The translations under genes were made by a program, and so were the position numbers. DNA of 15,510 bases from an uncultured Eubacteriales bacterium. Its GTDB lineage: Bacteria > Bacillota > Clostridia > Oscillospirales > Oscillospiraceae. Position 1 is the stretch's first letter; every line of letters starts with the position of its first letter. The stretch covers positions 1 through 15,510 of the forward strand of contig CABSBF010000038.1 in assembly GCA_902475855.1 (NCBI GenBank), in the 5' to 3' direction. The notes beneath the pieces were generated by a model, which saw only the letters and a list, made by a program, of their open reading frames with translations, was not told the origin of the DNA and did not search any database. Below are positions 7,192-14,123 of this stretch, piece by piece.

Positions 7192-7219
7192 AAAAGGGGA
7201 CGGGCTGCTGCCCGCCCCC
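7192..7219 (-). terminator. Intercistronic hairpin between binding-protein and permease genes
   Basis: Read on the minus strand, GGGGGCGGGC and GCCCGTCCCC form a 10-bp stem (one G-T pair) with a four-base loop, followed directly by TTTT. It begins about 25 bases after the binding-protein stop. Partial termination or 3'-end protection here is a known way to give excess binding protein over permease; that role is inferred. The other bases of the 7101-7243 gap hold only the permease ribosome site. Confidence 0.6.
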
Positions 7220-7243
7220 AGAAAGTGCTGTTGAATTGTCGGA

Positions 7244-8584
7244 TTAGCCGTTGACAACGGAGTACTCGTATGCCCAACCGTCGACGAATGCCTTCTCGAC
7301 CTCGCTCCAGTCGCCGGAGCCTGCGGAGTAAGCAGTCAGAGCGGTAACAACGGTAGCTCTCCAGGCATCAACGTTCGGCGTGTAGTTGAACGCCCAGGAA
7401 ATCGGGGTCTTGCCATCAGCCAGCAGAGCGTTGCCGTCATTGACGAACTTGTTGTCGGAAGCGGGGCAGTTCTTGAAGGGAACAGCGCCGAGCTGCTCGA
7501 CATAAACCTTGGAAGCGTCGGGATCGGTAACCAGCCAGACAAGGAAGTCGATGGAAGCCTTCTGATCTTCTTCGGAAGCCTTCGCATTGACGGCCCAGCG
7601 GTTCTCGGTGCCGGAGCACAGAGCTGCCTTGGCGTCGTCGTCCGCACCGCAGTAGATGGGGATCATCTGCAGGTCGTCGGGGTTCATCTTGAAGTCGCCG
7701 TCAGCTTTGGTCAGGTTGGAGAATTCCCAAGTGCCGTTCTGGAAGAAGACAGCCTTGCCGGTGCCGAATTCCGCACGGGACTCGTCGCCGGTCTTGGAGG
7801 CCAGCTCGGAGGGAGCGCAGGTGGAGTTGTTGATGTACAGATCCCAAACGTTCTTGAAGAGGTTCAGGTACTTGCCGGTGATGGTGGGAACGTTGTCCAC
7901 GATGCCCTCATAGTGCAGGGGCAGGGTTGCGAGGTGGCCGGAGAATCTCCAGGAAGAGGAGCTTTCCAGACCTGCGGAGGAGAAGGCGTCGAAGCCCAGC
8001 TCGGAGGCGCGGGCATGGATGTCCTCTGCGACCTTCTTCAGGGAAGCAAAGTCCTTGATATCCTCAACCTTGTAGCCGGCCTGTTCCAGCAGAGCCTTGT
8101 TGACGATGATGCCGAAGGACTCGTAGCAGTTGCCGATGGCCTTCAGCTTGCCCTCTGCATTGTAGAGGTTGAAGCCGTCGGTGTTGAGCTCCTTGGCGAT
8201 GGCGCTGTCGGTCAGATCGAGTGCGTATTCATCCCAGTCGTTCAGGGCGGCGGTGTTGCCGATGTTGAAGACGGTGACGTCGCCGATGTTGGCGGTCAGG
8301 GTGTTGTTGTAGTCGCCGGAAGCAGCAGTGACGACCTTGACCTTCACACCGGTCTTTTCGGTGTAGGTTGCGGCCAGCTTGGTCAGAGCCTCATCGAACT
8401 CCGGCTTGAAGTTCAGGTAGTAAACGGAACCCTTCGCGGTATCAGTGTTGTTCTCGGACGGGGTGGACTCGGAAGAGGGCTCGCCGGAATTATCGGGCAC
8501 GCTGGGCTCTTCGTTGCCCTTGCAGCCGGCAAACAGGCACGTGATCATTGCCAGAGCCAGAAGCAGTGCAAACAGTTTTTTCAT
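7244..8584 (-). CDS. Sugar ABC transporter substrate-binding lipoprotein
   Basis: The protein has 446 residues. The frame is open upstream, but ATG 8584 is chosen because AGGAGGA (8591-8597) lies seven bases before it and the product then begins with a clean lipoprotein signal: MKK, a hydrophobic core, and LFAGC with the lipidated Cys at 21. A Ser/Pro/Glu/Asn-rich linker (about 25-52) tethers the domain to the membrane. The rest fits the family 1 extracellular solute-binding fold: a first beta strand YYLNFKPEFDEAL, TYTEKTGVKVKVVTAASGDY, then a late GKAVFFQNGTWEF block, with tryptophans and tyrosines towards the C terminus that could stack on sugar rings. It is the first gene of the operon, next to the promoter and operator. 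The cargo is probably a malto-oligosaccharide, judged only from malQ in the same operon. Confidence 0.92.
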   Translation of the reverse strand: MKKLFALLLALAMITCLFAGCKGNEEPSVPDNSGEPSSESTPSENNTDTAKGSVYYLNFKPEFDEALTKLAATYTEKTGVKVKVVTAASGDYNNTLTANIGDVTVFNIGNTAALNDWDEYALDLTDSAIAKELNTDGFNLYNAEGKLKAIGNCYESFGIIVNKALLEQAGYKVEDIKDFASLKKVAEDIHARASELGFDAFSSAGLESSSSWRFSGHLATLPLHYEGIVDNVPTITGKYLNLFKNVWDLYINNSTCAPSELASKTGDESRAEFGTGKAVFFQNGTWEFSNLTKADGDFKMNPDDLQMIPIYCGADDDAKAALCSGTENRWAVNAKASEEDQKASIDFLVWLVTDPDASKVYVEQLGAVPFKNCPASDNKFVNDGNALLADGKTPISWAFNYTPNVDAWRATVVTALTAYSAGSGDWSEVEKAFVDGWAYEYSVVNG

Positions 8585-8635
8585 TTTCTTTCCTCCTAAA
8601 GTTGTTTTGCTGATTGATTGAATGTTTACAGAGTG

Positions 8636-8653
8636 TTTGGAAACGTTTCCAAA
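8636..8653. promoter_or_regulatory. LacI-type operator of the sugar operon
   Basis: TTTGGAAACGTTTCCAAA is a perfect 18-bp palindrome centred on CG (8644/8645), the classic form of LacI/GalR operators. It starts 12 bases downstream of the -10 box, covering the early transcribed region, which would block initiation or escape. The operon's own LacI-type protein is the natural candidate to bind it. The site is also one base off the CcpA cre consensus as I recall it, so catabolite control could act here instead or as well. Confidence 0.85.
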
Positions 8654-8654
8654 T

Positions 8655-8666
8655 CTGTAATTACAG
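8655..8666. promoter_or_regulatory. Second palindrome overlapping the -10 box
   Basis: CTGTAATTACAG is a perfect 12-bp palindrome one base from the LacI-type operator and overlapping the last bases of the -10 hexamer of the sugar operon. It could be the site of a second regulator or chance in an AT-rich promoter. No regulator for it is evident in the window. Confidence 0.35.
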
Positions 8667-8693
8667 TATAACGGCTTCCGGCTGCATTTGCAA
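8665..8693 (-). promoter_or_regulatory. Promoter of the sugar operon
   Basis: On the minus strand TTGCAA (8693-8688) and TATACT (8670-8665) are spaced by 17 bases, a strong vegetative sigma-A pattern. Transcription would begin near 8658, about 75 bases before the binding-protein ATG, and run straight into the 18-bp operator. Confidence 0.8.
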
Positions 8694-8710
8694 GCATTTT
8701 TCAGCAATGA

Positions 8711-8739
8711 TTGAAAACTTCGTCAGAACTGTATAAAAT
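8711..8739 (+). promoter_or_regulatory. Divergent promoter of the carboxypeptidase gene
   Basis: TTGAAA (8711-8716) and TAAAAT (8734-8739) are spaced by 17 bases on the plus strand, leaving a leader of about 105 bases before ATG 8851. The -35 boxes of the two divergent promoters lie only about 17 bases apart, so binding events at one could affect the other. Confidence 0.55.
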
Positions 8740-8836
8740 TGATCGCATGAATTTGTGCACTATTTACAGGACACCTTTCGCCGCTGAACGGAATACCCGG
8801 CTACTCCGGCGCATACGCTTGTACCACGAAATATGC

Positions 8837-8842
8837 GAGGGG
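8837..8842 (+). promoter_or_regulatory. Ribosome binding site that decides the carboxypeptidase start
   Basis: GAGGGG lies eight bases before ATG 8851 but inside the longer frame that begins at ATG 8833, so it supports the later start. Confidence 0.7.
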
Positions 8843-8850
8843 CTGATATT

Positions 8851-10002
8851 ATGTGGAAACGATGCTTTGCCGGGGTGCTGGCGCTGATGCTGCTGCTTGC
8901 CTGTCTGCCTGCCGTGTCGGCGGCGGGACCGGAAATTCCAGCGCCGTCCGCCATCCTGATCGACGCGGCGACCGGCACGGTACTCTATGAGAAGAATGCG
9001 AACGAGCGCCTGCGCCCGGCCTCCGTGACGAAGGTTATGACGCTCCTTCTGGTAATGGAGGCACTGGATTCCGGACGCATCGGCTGGGAGGACATGGTCA
9101 TCACCTCCGACGCCGCGGCCGGCAAGGGCGGAAGTCAGGTCTATCTGGAACCGGGCGAGCAGATGAGCATGGACGAGATGCTCAAGTCCGTGGTCGTCAG
9201 TTCCGCCAACGACTGCGCTGCGGCGCTTGCCGAGCACATTTCTGGCAGCGAAGCGGCTTTCGTCGAGCGGATGAACCGGCGCGCTGCGGAGCTCGGCCTG
9301 ACCGATACGCACTTTGTCAACTGCACGGGGCTGGACGACGGTGCAGACGCAGCCGAGCACCTGACCACGGCACATGACCTGGCGGTCATTTCCCGTGAAC
9401 TTCTGAAGCATGAGGCAATCAAAAAGTACACGACGATCTGGATGGACACCGTGCGCGGCGGTCGATTTGGGCTGGCGAATACCAATAAGCTCGTCCGCTT
9501 CTACGAGGGCACGACCGGTCTGAAAACCGGCTATACCTCCGCTGCGGGACACTGCCTGGCCGCCTCCGCCCGGCGCGACGGCATTGAGCTGATTGCGGTC
9601 GTGCTGCACTGCAAAAGCTCCGCCGACCGCTTCGAGTCGGCCAAGGCGCTGCTGAACTATGGCTTTGCCAACTATGCACTGGTTTCTGCCGAACCGCCGG
9701 AGGCGCTTCCCGCCGTCCGGGTGCGGCTGGGCCGCGCGGACAGCATCCAGCCGGTTTTGCAGGAGTCCGCGCCCATTTTGATCGAAAAGGAAATGCAATC
9801 CGGCATCACGAAAACCGTCACGATGGAAGCGGAGGTCGACGCGCCTGTGCGGGCCGGACAGGAGCTGGGCAAAATGACCATCTCCTCCGATGGGAAAATT
9901 CTGGCGGAGATTTCCGTGATCGCACCGGAAACGGTGGAAAAACTGACGTGGTGGGAGCTGACTGTGCGCCTGCTTCGCCGCATCTGCATGGGCGAGGAGT
10001 GA
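8851..10002 (+). CDS. Secreted D-alanyl-D-alanine carboxypeptidase (PBP5/DacF-type)
   Basis: The protein has 383 residues. It removes the terminal D-Ala from peptidoglycan pentapeptides outside the membrane. The start at 8851 gives a clean signal peptide (MWKR, hydrophobic 6-22, likely cleavage after VSA at about 24). All three penicillin-binding motifs are present and well spaced: SVTK with nucleophile Ser58 and Lys61, SAN at 118-120, and KTG at 225-227. After the catalytic domain comes the beta-rich PBP5 C-terminal domain (about 285-363), ending in a short amphipathic tail (WWELTVRLLRRICM) suited to membrane attachment. It is a single-gene unit with its own promoter and a strong terminator. 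Whether it serves growth or sporulation (DacF/DacB-like) cannot be told from the sequence alone. Confidence 0.93.
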   Translation: MWKRCFAGVLALMLLLACLPAVSAAGPEIPAPSAILIDAATGTVLYEKNANERLRPASVTKVMTLLLVMEALDSGRIGWEDMVITSDAAAGKGGSQVYLEPGEQMSMDEMLKSVVVSSANDCAAALAEHISGSEAAFVERMNRRAAELGLTDTHFVNCTGLDDGADAAEHLTTAHDLAVISRELLKHEAIKKYTTIWMDTVRGGRFGLANTNKLVRFYEGTTGLKTGYTSAAGHCLAASARRDGIELIAVVLHCKSSADRFESAKALLNYGFANYALVSAEPPEALPAVRVRLGRADSIQPVLQESAPILIEKEMQSGITKTVTMEAEVDAPVRAGQELGKMTISSDGKILAEISVIAPETVEKLTWWELTVRLLRRICMGEE

Positions 10003-10009
10003 TTTTTGG

Positions 10010-10037
10010 AGCGGATGCCGCAGCATCCGCTTTTTTT
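10010..10037 (+). terminator. Strong rho-independent terminator after the carboxypeptidase gene
   Basis: AGCGGATGC (10010-10018) and GCATCCGCT (10023-10031) form a perfect 9-bp stem with a four-base loop, followed by an unbroken T-run to 10037. It starts eight bases after the stop codon and isolates the gene from the ymdB operon. Confidence 0.92.
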
Positions 10038-10047
10038 CCGGCATCTG

Positions 10048-10076
10048 TTGTCATTTCCGCTCGATTCCGTTATAAT
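10048..10076 (+). promoter_or_regulatory. Promoter of the ymdB-yhaO-yhaN-tatD operon
   Basis: TTGTCA (10048-10053) and a perfect TATAAT (10071-10076) are separated by 17 bases, and the ATG of ymdB lies about 30 bases downstream. It is one of the strongest sigma-A-like sites in the window and the only evident promoter for the four overlapping genes. Confidence 0.85.
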
Positions 10077-10106
10077 AACAGTACTGATACAGAGAGGACA
10101 AGCGTC

Positions 10107-10883
10107 ATGCAACTGAAACTTCTCGCCGTCGGCGATGTGGTCGCCGCCGCCGGTCTGGATTATCTGACGGCCAATCTCCCGCGGCTGAAGCGGGAAAATC
10201 AGATTGATTTTTGCGTGGTCAACGGGGAAAACACCGCCGTTCTGGGCCTGCTGCCCCGGCAGGCAGAGGAAATCTTCAACGCCGGTGCAGACGTGATCAC
10301 CATGGGAAACCACACCTGGGGCAAGCGCGAGCTGGTTCCTTATATAGAGGAAACGAAGGGCATCCTGCGTCCGGCCAATTTCCCGCCGCAGCAGCCCGGC
10401 ATCGGTTGGGACACATTCGAAACGCGCTTCGGCAGCATTGCGGTCATCGACCTGATCGGCCGCTGCGGGATGGACTACACGCCGGACAACCCCTTCCTTC
10501 TGGTGGAGAAAATTCTGCCAAGACTGCACACAAAGCTGATCTTCGTCGAGCTGCACGCCGAGGCAACCTCGGAAAAGCTCGCCATGGGCTGGATGCTCGA
10601 CGGGCGCGTCAGCGCCGTCTGGGGGACGCACACCCATGTGCAGACTGCTGACGAGCGCGTGCTGCCACATGGCACCGGCTATCTGACCGACCTTGGTATG
10701 ACCGGCCCGCGCGATTCCGTGCTTGGCATCCGGCCGGAGCTTTCCTTCCAGCGCTTCCGGGGAGATCTGCCCCGGCGCTACGAGCCTGCGTCCGGCCCGC
10801 GCAAGCTGGAGGGCTGCATTTTTACCGTTGACGCAGACAGCGGCCGCTGTCTTGCCGCAGAAAGGGTGAGCCTGCATGATTAA
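10107..10883 (+). CDS. ymdB: YmdB-family metallophosphoesterase
   Basis: The protein has 258 residues, close to B. subtilis YmdB, a di-metal phosphodiesterase of cyclic nucleotides that influences the choice between motility and biofilm. ATG 10107 is preferred to the earlier in-frame start because it follows the promoter and GAGAGG, and gives the family start (LLAVGDVV). Metal and active-site residues are all visible: Asp10 (GDV), Asn39 and Glu41 (VNGEN), Asn68/His69 (MGNHTW), His150 (HAEATSEK), and His175/His177 (GTHTHVQTAD). The YLTDLGMTGP signature follows at about 192-201. YmdB usually has a GDVVG..GR start; here it reads GDVVAAAGLD, a small departure. The 3' end overlaps yhaO by eight bases, so the two phosphoesterases are translationally coupled. 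Confidence 0.93.
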   Translation: MQLKLLAVGDVVAAAGLDYLTANLPRLKRENQIDFCVVNGENTAVLGLLPRQAEEIFNAGADVITMGNHTWGKRELVPYIEETKGILRPANFPPQQPGIGWDTFETRFGSIAVIDLIGRCGMDYTPDNPFLLVEKILPRLHTKLIFVELHAEATSEKLAMGWMLDGRVSAVWGTHTHVQTADERVLPHGTGYLTDLGMTGPRDSVLGIRPELSFQRFRGDLPRRYEPASGPRKLEGCIFTVDADSGRCLAAERVSLHD

Positions 10884-11952
10884 ACTGCTGCACGCTGCGG
10901 ATTTCCATCTGGATTCCGCCTTTTCCGCCCTGCCGCCGGAGCGGGCGGCCGAGCGCCGTCAGGAGCAGCGCCTTGCTTTGCAGGCGCTGAGCGCGCTGTG
11001 CCGTGAGCATGGCTGCGACGTGGTGCTGCTCTCGGGCGACCTGTTCGACAGCGCCCGCATCTACCGCGACACGCTCGACGCGCTGCGCCGTTTCTTTGCC
11101 GACTGCGGTGCGGAGGTATTTATCGCCGCCGGAAATCACGACCATCTCTCTCCGGGCTCGCCCTATCTCACAGAGCCGTGGCCGGAAAACGTCCATATTT
11201 TCCCTGCACAGGAGATCTCCTGCGTTTTTGTGGAGCATCTGCATCTGAATGTCTATGGCGCATCCTTCACCGCGCCGGAAGCGCCCGCGCTGCTGGAGGG
11301 ATTCCGCGTCGCCGACCCGCAGGCCGTCAATGTGATGGTGCTGCACGGAGACACGCAGCCGGCTTCGCCCTATAACCCCGTCACCTCCGCGCAGATCGCC
11401 GCTTCCGGGCTGGACTATCTTGCACTGGGACACATCCACGCCGCCGGCTCCGTCAGGGCCGGGAAAACGCTCTGTGCGTGGCCTGGCTGCCTGATGGGGC
11501 GCGGTTTTGACGAATGCGGGCAGAAGGGCGTGCTTCTGGCAGAGCTGGGCGGCGCCTCCTGCCGGACGGAGTTTCTGCCTGTTCGCACGCGCCGGTATGA
11601 AATGATGCAAGTGGAAGCGGGGAACGATCCTCTTGCGTCCGTGCTTGCTGCGCTGCCGCAGGGCGCGCCGGAGGACTGCTGGCGGATTCTGCTCACCGGC
11701 GAAAGCGACGGTGTAGATCTGCGCGCGCTCTCCCGCGCACTTGCACCGCAGTTTTACAGTCTTTCCCTGCGCGACTGCACGGTTCCCAGGACGGAGCTGT
11801 GGACAGACTGCGGAGAGGACACCCTGCGGGGACACTTTCTTCTGGAACTCAAGCGCCGCTATGACAACGCGGACGAACCCACGCGCCGCATTCTCGCGCA
11901 GGCAGCCCGGCTGACACTTGCGCTGATGGACGGCAGGGAGGTTACACTATGA
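10876..11952 (+). CDS. yhaO: YhaO/SbcD-like DNA repair exonuclease (metallophosphoesterase)
   Basis: The protein has 358 residues, related to Mre11/SbcD nucleases that trim DNA ends together with an ABC-type ATPase. The metal-binding blocks occur in order: Asp9 and His11 (ADFHLDS), Asp55 (SGDLFDS), Asn87/His88 (AGNHDH), His157 (LHGD), and His186/His188 (GHIH). The phosphoesterase core covers about 1-240; the C-terminal part (about 240-358) would be the capping and ATPase-docking region. AAGGGTGAG precedes the ATG, which lies inside the end of ymdB, and the stop forms an ATGA overlap with yhaN. This arrangement matches the yhaO-yhaN pair of Firmicutes more than classic sbcD-sbcC, because the partner carries membrane helices. 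A role in DNA repair is inferred from family. Confidence 0.88.
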   Translation: MIKLLHAADFHLDSAFSALPPERAAERRQEQRLALQALSALCREHGCDVVLLSGDLFDSARIYRDTLDALRRFFADCGAEVFIAAGNHDHLSPGSPYLTEPWPENVHIFPAQEISCVFVEHLHLNVYGASFTAPEAPALLEGFRVADPQAVNVMVLHGDTQPASPYNPVTSAQIAASGLDYLALGHIHAAGSVRAGKTLCAWPGCLMGRGFDECGQKGVLLAELGGASCRTEFLPVRTRRYEMMQVEAGNDPLASVLAALPQGAPEDCWRILLTGESDGVDLRALSRALAPQFYSLSLRDCTVPRTELWTDCGEDTLRGHFLLELKRRYDNADEPTRRILAQAARLTLALMDGREVTL

Positions 11953-14123
11953 TCATTCACAAGATGCGGGCATCCTTCGGCAAGCTGCACGGGGAGCTGA
12001 CGCTGCAAGAGGGGATGAATCTTCTCTGCCTGCCGAATGAGGCGGGAAAATCCACCTGGAGCGCCTTTCTCCTGGCAATGTTCTACGGTATCGACACCTC
12101 CGAGCGCGCCGGAAAGACCAATCAGGGTCTGCCTGCCAAGGAACGCTACCGTCCGTGGGACGGCAGCCCCATGCAAGGTGCGGTCGAGCTGGAGTGGCAT
12201 GGCAGGGAGATCACCATTGAGCGAACGACGGCAGGACGCATTCCCATGGGGGTGTTCCGCGCCTATGAAACCGCAGGCGGCGCACCTGTGCCGGAACTGA
12301 CGGGCGAAAACTGCGGCAGGCTCCTATGCGGCGTGGAGCGCTCGGTCTTTGAGCGCACGGCCTTTATCCGTCAGCTCGGCATGACCGTGACGGAGGATGC
12401 GCAGTTGGAGCAGAAACTCAATGCCCTCGTCACTACGGGGGAAGAGGGAAAATCCTACTCCCAACTGGAAAAGGAACTGAGAAATCTGAAGAACAAGTGC
12501 TCCTACCGGGGCAGCGGGCAGATCCCGCGGCTGCAAACGCGGATCGCCGAGCTGGAAGAACGGCTTTCCCTGCTCCGTGCGGCGCAGGATGAGGCGATGA
12601 CGCTTGCTGCACAGCGTGAAGCAGCACAGGAGCAGAAAAACCGCATGGATGCGCTGAGGATACGGGTCGAGCGTGCACAGAGTGCACATCGCCGGGCGGG
12701 GTTCGAGGAGCTCAACAACCGGGTGCAGGCGCAGGAGCTGCTGTGCCGCCGTCTGGAAGAGGGCTGCGCCGATTTGCCGGACGAAAGCGAACTGCACCGG
12801 CTTCAGAAGCAGTTCGACACCGCGCAGGATGCGCTGCGTACTGCGCAGATGGAGGCTGCCTTCGGCGCCGGTGAGGTGGAAAAACCGGCCGCACCGCAGG
12901 GCTTCTCCGGCCTGACCGGGGAGGAAGCCAGGCGGCAGGCGGCGCGGGAGATCGAGGAATGCCGACTCCTTCAGGAGACGCCGCCGCCGAAAAAGCTGCT
13001 GCCGCTGCTTCTGTGCCTGCTGGCGGTCGCCGCTGGCGCGGGAGTGTTCTTCGTGCAGCGCTGGGCAGGGCTTGCCCTTGCAGGCGCCGGCGCGGCTGCG
13101 CTGATCATTGTGCTGATTCTCCTGAACCGCCGCGGCGCGAAGGTGCGGGAAAACCGCCGCCGTGCTGAGCTGATCCCTCTGCGCTACGGCGTAAAAACCT
13201 GCGATGAAATTTCCGGGTTGGCGGATTCCTATGCATCTGCGATGGAGCAATACGCGAAGAAAAAGGCGGCCGCCGATGCGCAGAAGGCAGACTATGCCGC
13301 CGAGATCGACCACATTCGCGAAGGCATCGACGCGCTGATCGCGCAGGTGCGCGCCTTTGCACCGGAGTGCGGCGATGCGGCTTCCTGCCGCGAGGCCGTT
13401 TCCGCGGCCATCCGTGCGCGAGAGCGCCTGACCGCCGAGTGCCGCACGCGCGACGCCATGCGCCAGCAGAGCCAGTCCATGCGTCTCCTGCTCGGCAGCG
13501 AGGAGGCCGGTCAGGAGGATACGGAGGCGCTGCGCTATGATCCGCAGGAGGTGGCGCACCGTCAGGAGCAGGCCGCACAGGAACTCGCACAGATCAATGC
13601 ACGGCTGTCGCACAAGCGCGGACAGATCTCCATGCAGGGCGACGCAGTGGCAATGCAGGCAGAGCTGGAGCAGCTCTCCGAGCAGCTTTCCGCCGCGCAG
13701 GACACCGATCTTGCGCTGGATTATGCGCTCAGTGCGCTGAAAAGCGCAGACGAAGCGCTGCGCTCCCGCTTCTCTCCGCAGATCACCGCCGAGGCGGGCG
13801 CGATCCTCTCCGAGCTGACGGAGGGGAAATATCCCAATGTGCTTTTGCAGCCGGATATGCGCCTGTCGGTGCGCGAGGAGGATGGGACGGTCATGCGTCC
13901 TGCCGCTGCCATGAGCTGCGGCACGGGCGATCAGATGTATCTGGCGCTGCGGCTGGCAATGTGCCGCCGTCTGCTGCCGCCGGATGCGCCGCTGATTCTT
14001 GACGATGCGCTGGTGAATTTTGACGACGAACGCATGAAGACCGCCATGCGGCTTCTGCGCCGCGAGGCGGAAACAAGACAGGTCCTGCTGTTCTCCTGCC
14101 ACAGCCGGGAAAGTGAGGCCTGA
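11949..14123 (+). CDS. yhaN: YhaN/SbcC-like AAA ATPase with central membrane hairpin
   Basis: The protein has 724 residues with SMC/Rad50 architecture. The N-terminal ATPase half carries Walker A (PNEAGKST, 29-36). Heptad-rich coiled coil follows at about 170-345. Two hydrophobic helices (about 350-370 and 373-393) come next, flanked by lysine and arginine, then the returning coil (about 395-600). The C-terminal half has the signature motif (SCGTGDQMYLALRLA, 656-670), Walker B (LILDDAL, 682-688) and a His-loop (FSCHS, 715-719). There is no CxxC zinc hook; the apex is the membrane hairpin, as in YhaN. The protein is shorter than B. subtilis YhaN (about 960 residues as I recall), mostly from a shorter coil. 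Leu28 stands where the first Walker A glycine is usual. It should pair with YhaO, whose gene it overlaps by four bases. A membrane-tethered nuclease complex is inferred. Confidence 0.87.
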   Translation: MIIHKMRASFGKLHGELTLQEGMNLLCLPNEAGKSTWSAFLLAMFYGIDTSERAGKTNQGLPAKERYRPWDGSPMQGAVELEWHGREITIERTTAGRIPMGVFRAYETAGGAPVPELTGENCGRLLCGVERSVFERTAFIRQLGMTVTEDAQLEQKLNALVTTGEEGKSYSQLEKELRNLKNKCSYRGSGQIPRLQTRIAELEERLSLLRAAQDEAMTLAAQREAAQEQKNRMDALRIRVERAQSAHRRAGFEELNNRVQAQELLCRRLEEGCADLPDESELHRLQKQFDTAQDALRTAQMEAAFGAGEVEKPAAPQGFSGLTGEEARRQAAREIEECRLLQETPPPKKLLPLLLCLLAVAAGAGVFFVQRWAGLALAGAGAAALIIVLILLNRRGAKVRENRRRAELIPLRYGVKTCDEISGLADSYASAMEQYAKKKAAADAQKADYAAEIDHIREGIDALIAQVRAFAPECGDAASCREAVSAAIRARERLTAECRTRDAMRQQSQSMRLLLGSEEAGQEDTEALRYDPQEVAHRQEQAAQELAQINARLSHKRGQISMQGDAVAMQAELEQLSEQLSAAQDTDLALDYALSALKSADEALRSRFSPQITAEAGAILSELTEGKYPNVLLQPDMRLSVREEDGTVMRPAAAMSCGTGDQMYLALRLAMCRRLLPPDAPLILDDALVNFDDERMKTAMRLLRREAETRQVLLFSCHSRESEA

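Noticed and set aside
6198..7247. 349-residue plus-strand frame opposite permease 1
   Set aside because: The minus strand encodes a permease with an EAA loop; the plus frame is low-complexity His/Gln/Asp-rich sequence typical of an antisense shadow of a membrane protein.
8764..10044. 426-residue open frame on the minus strand opposite the carboxypeptidase gene
   Set aside because: The plus-strand gene has signal peptide, SVTK, SAN and KTG motifs, a promoter and a terminator; the antisense frame has none.
10822..11835. 337-residue minus-strand frame opposite yhaO
   Set aside because: All metallophosphoesterase motifs are on the plus strand; the antisense frame shows no domain or start signal.
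12324..14102. 592-residue open frame on the minus strand opposite yhaN
   Set aside because: It mirrors the G+C-biased codons of yhaN, has no domain pattern or ribosome site, and yhaN itself shows all ATPase motifs.
11949..14123. Classic SbcC with zinc hook
   Set aside because: No CxxC motif is present at the coil apex; a two-helix membrane hairpin is there instead, so a YhaN-type call fits better.
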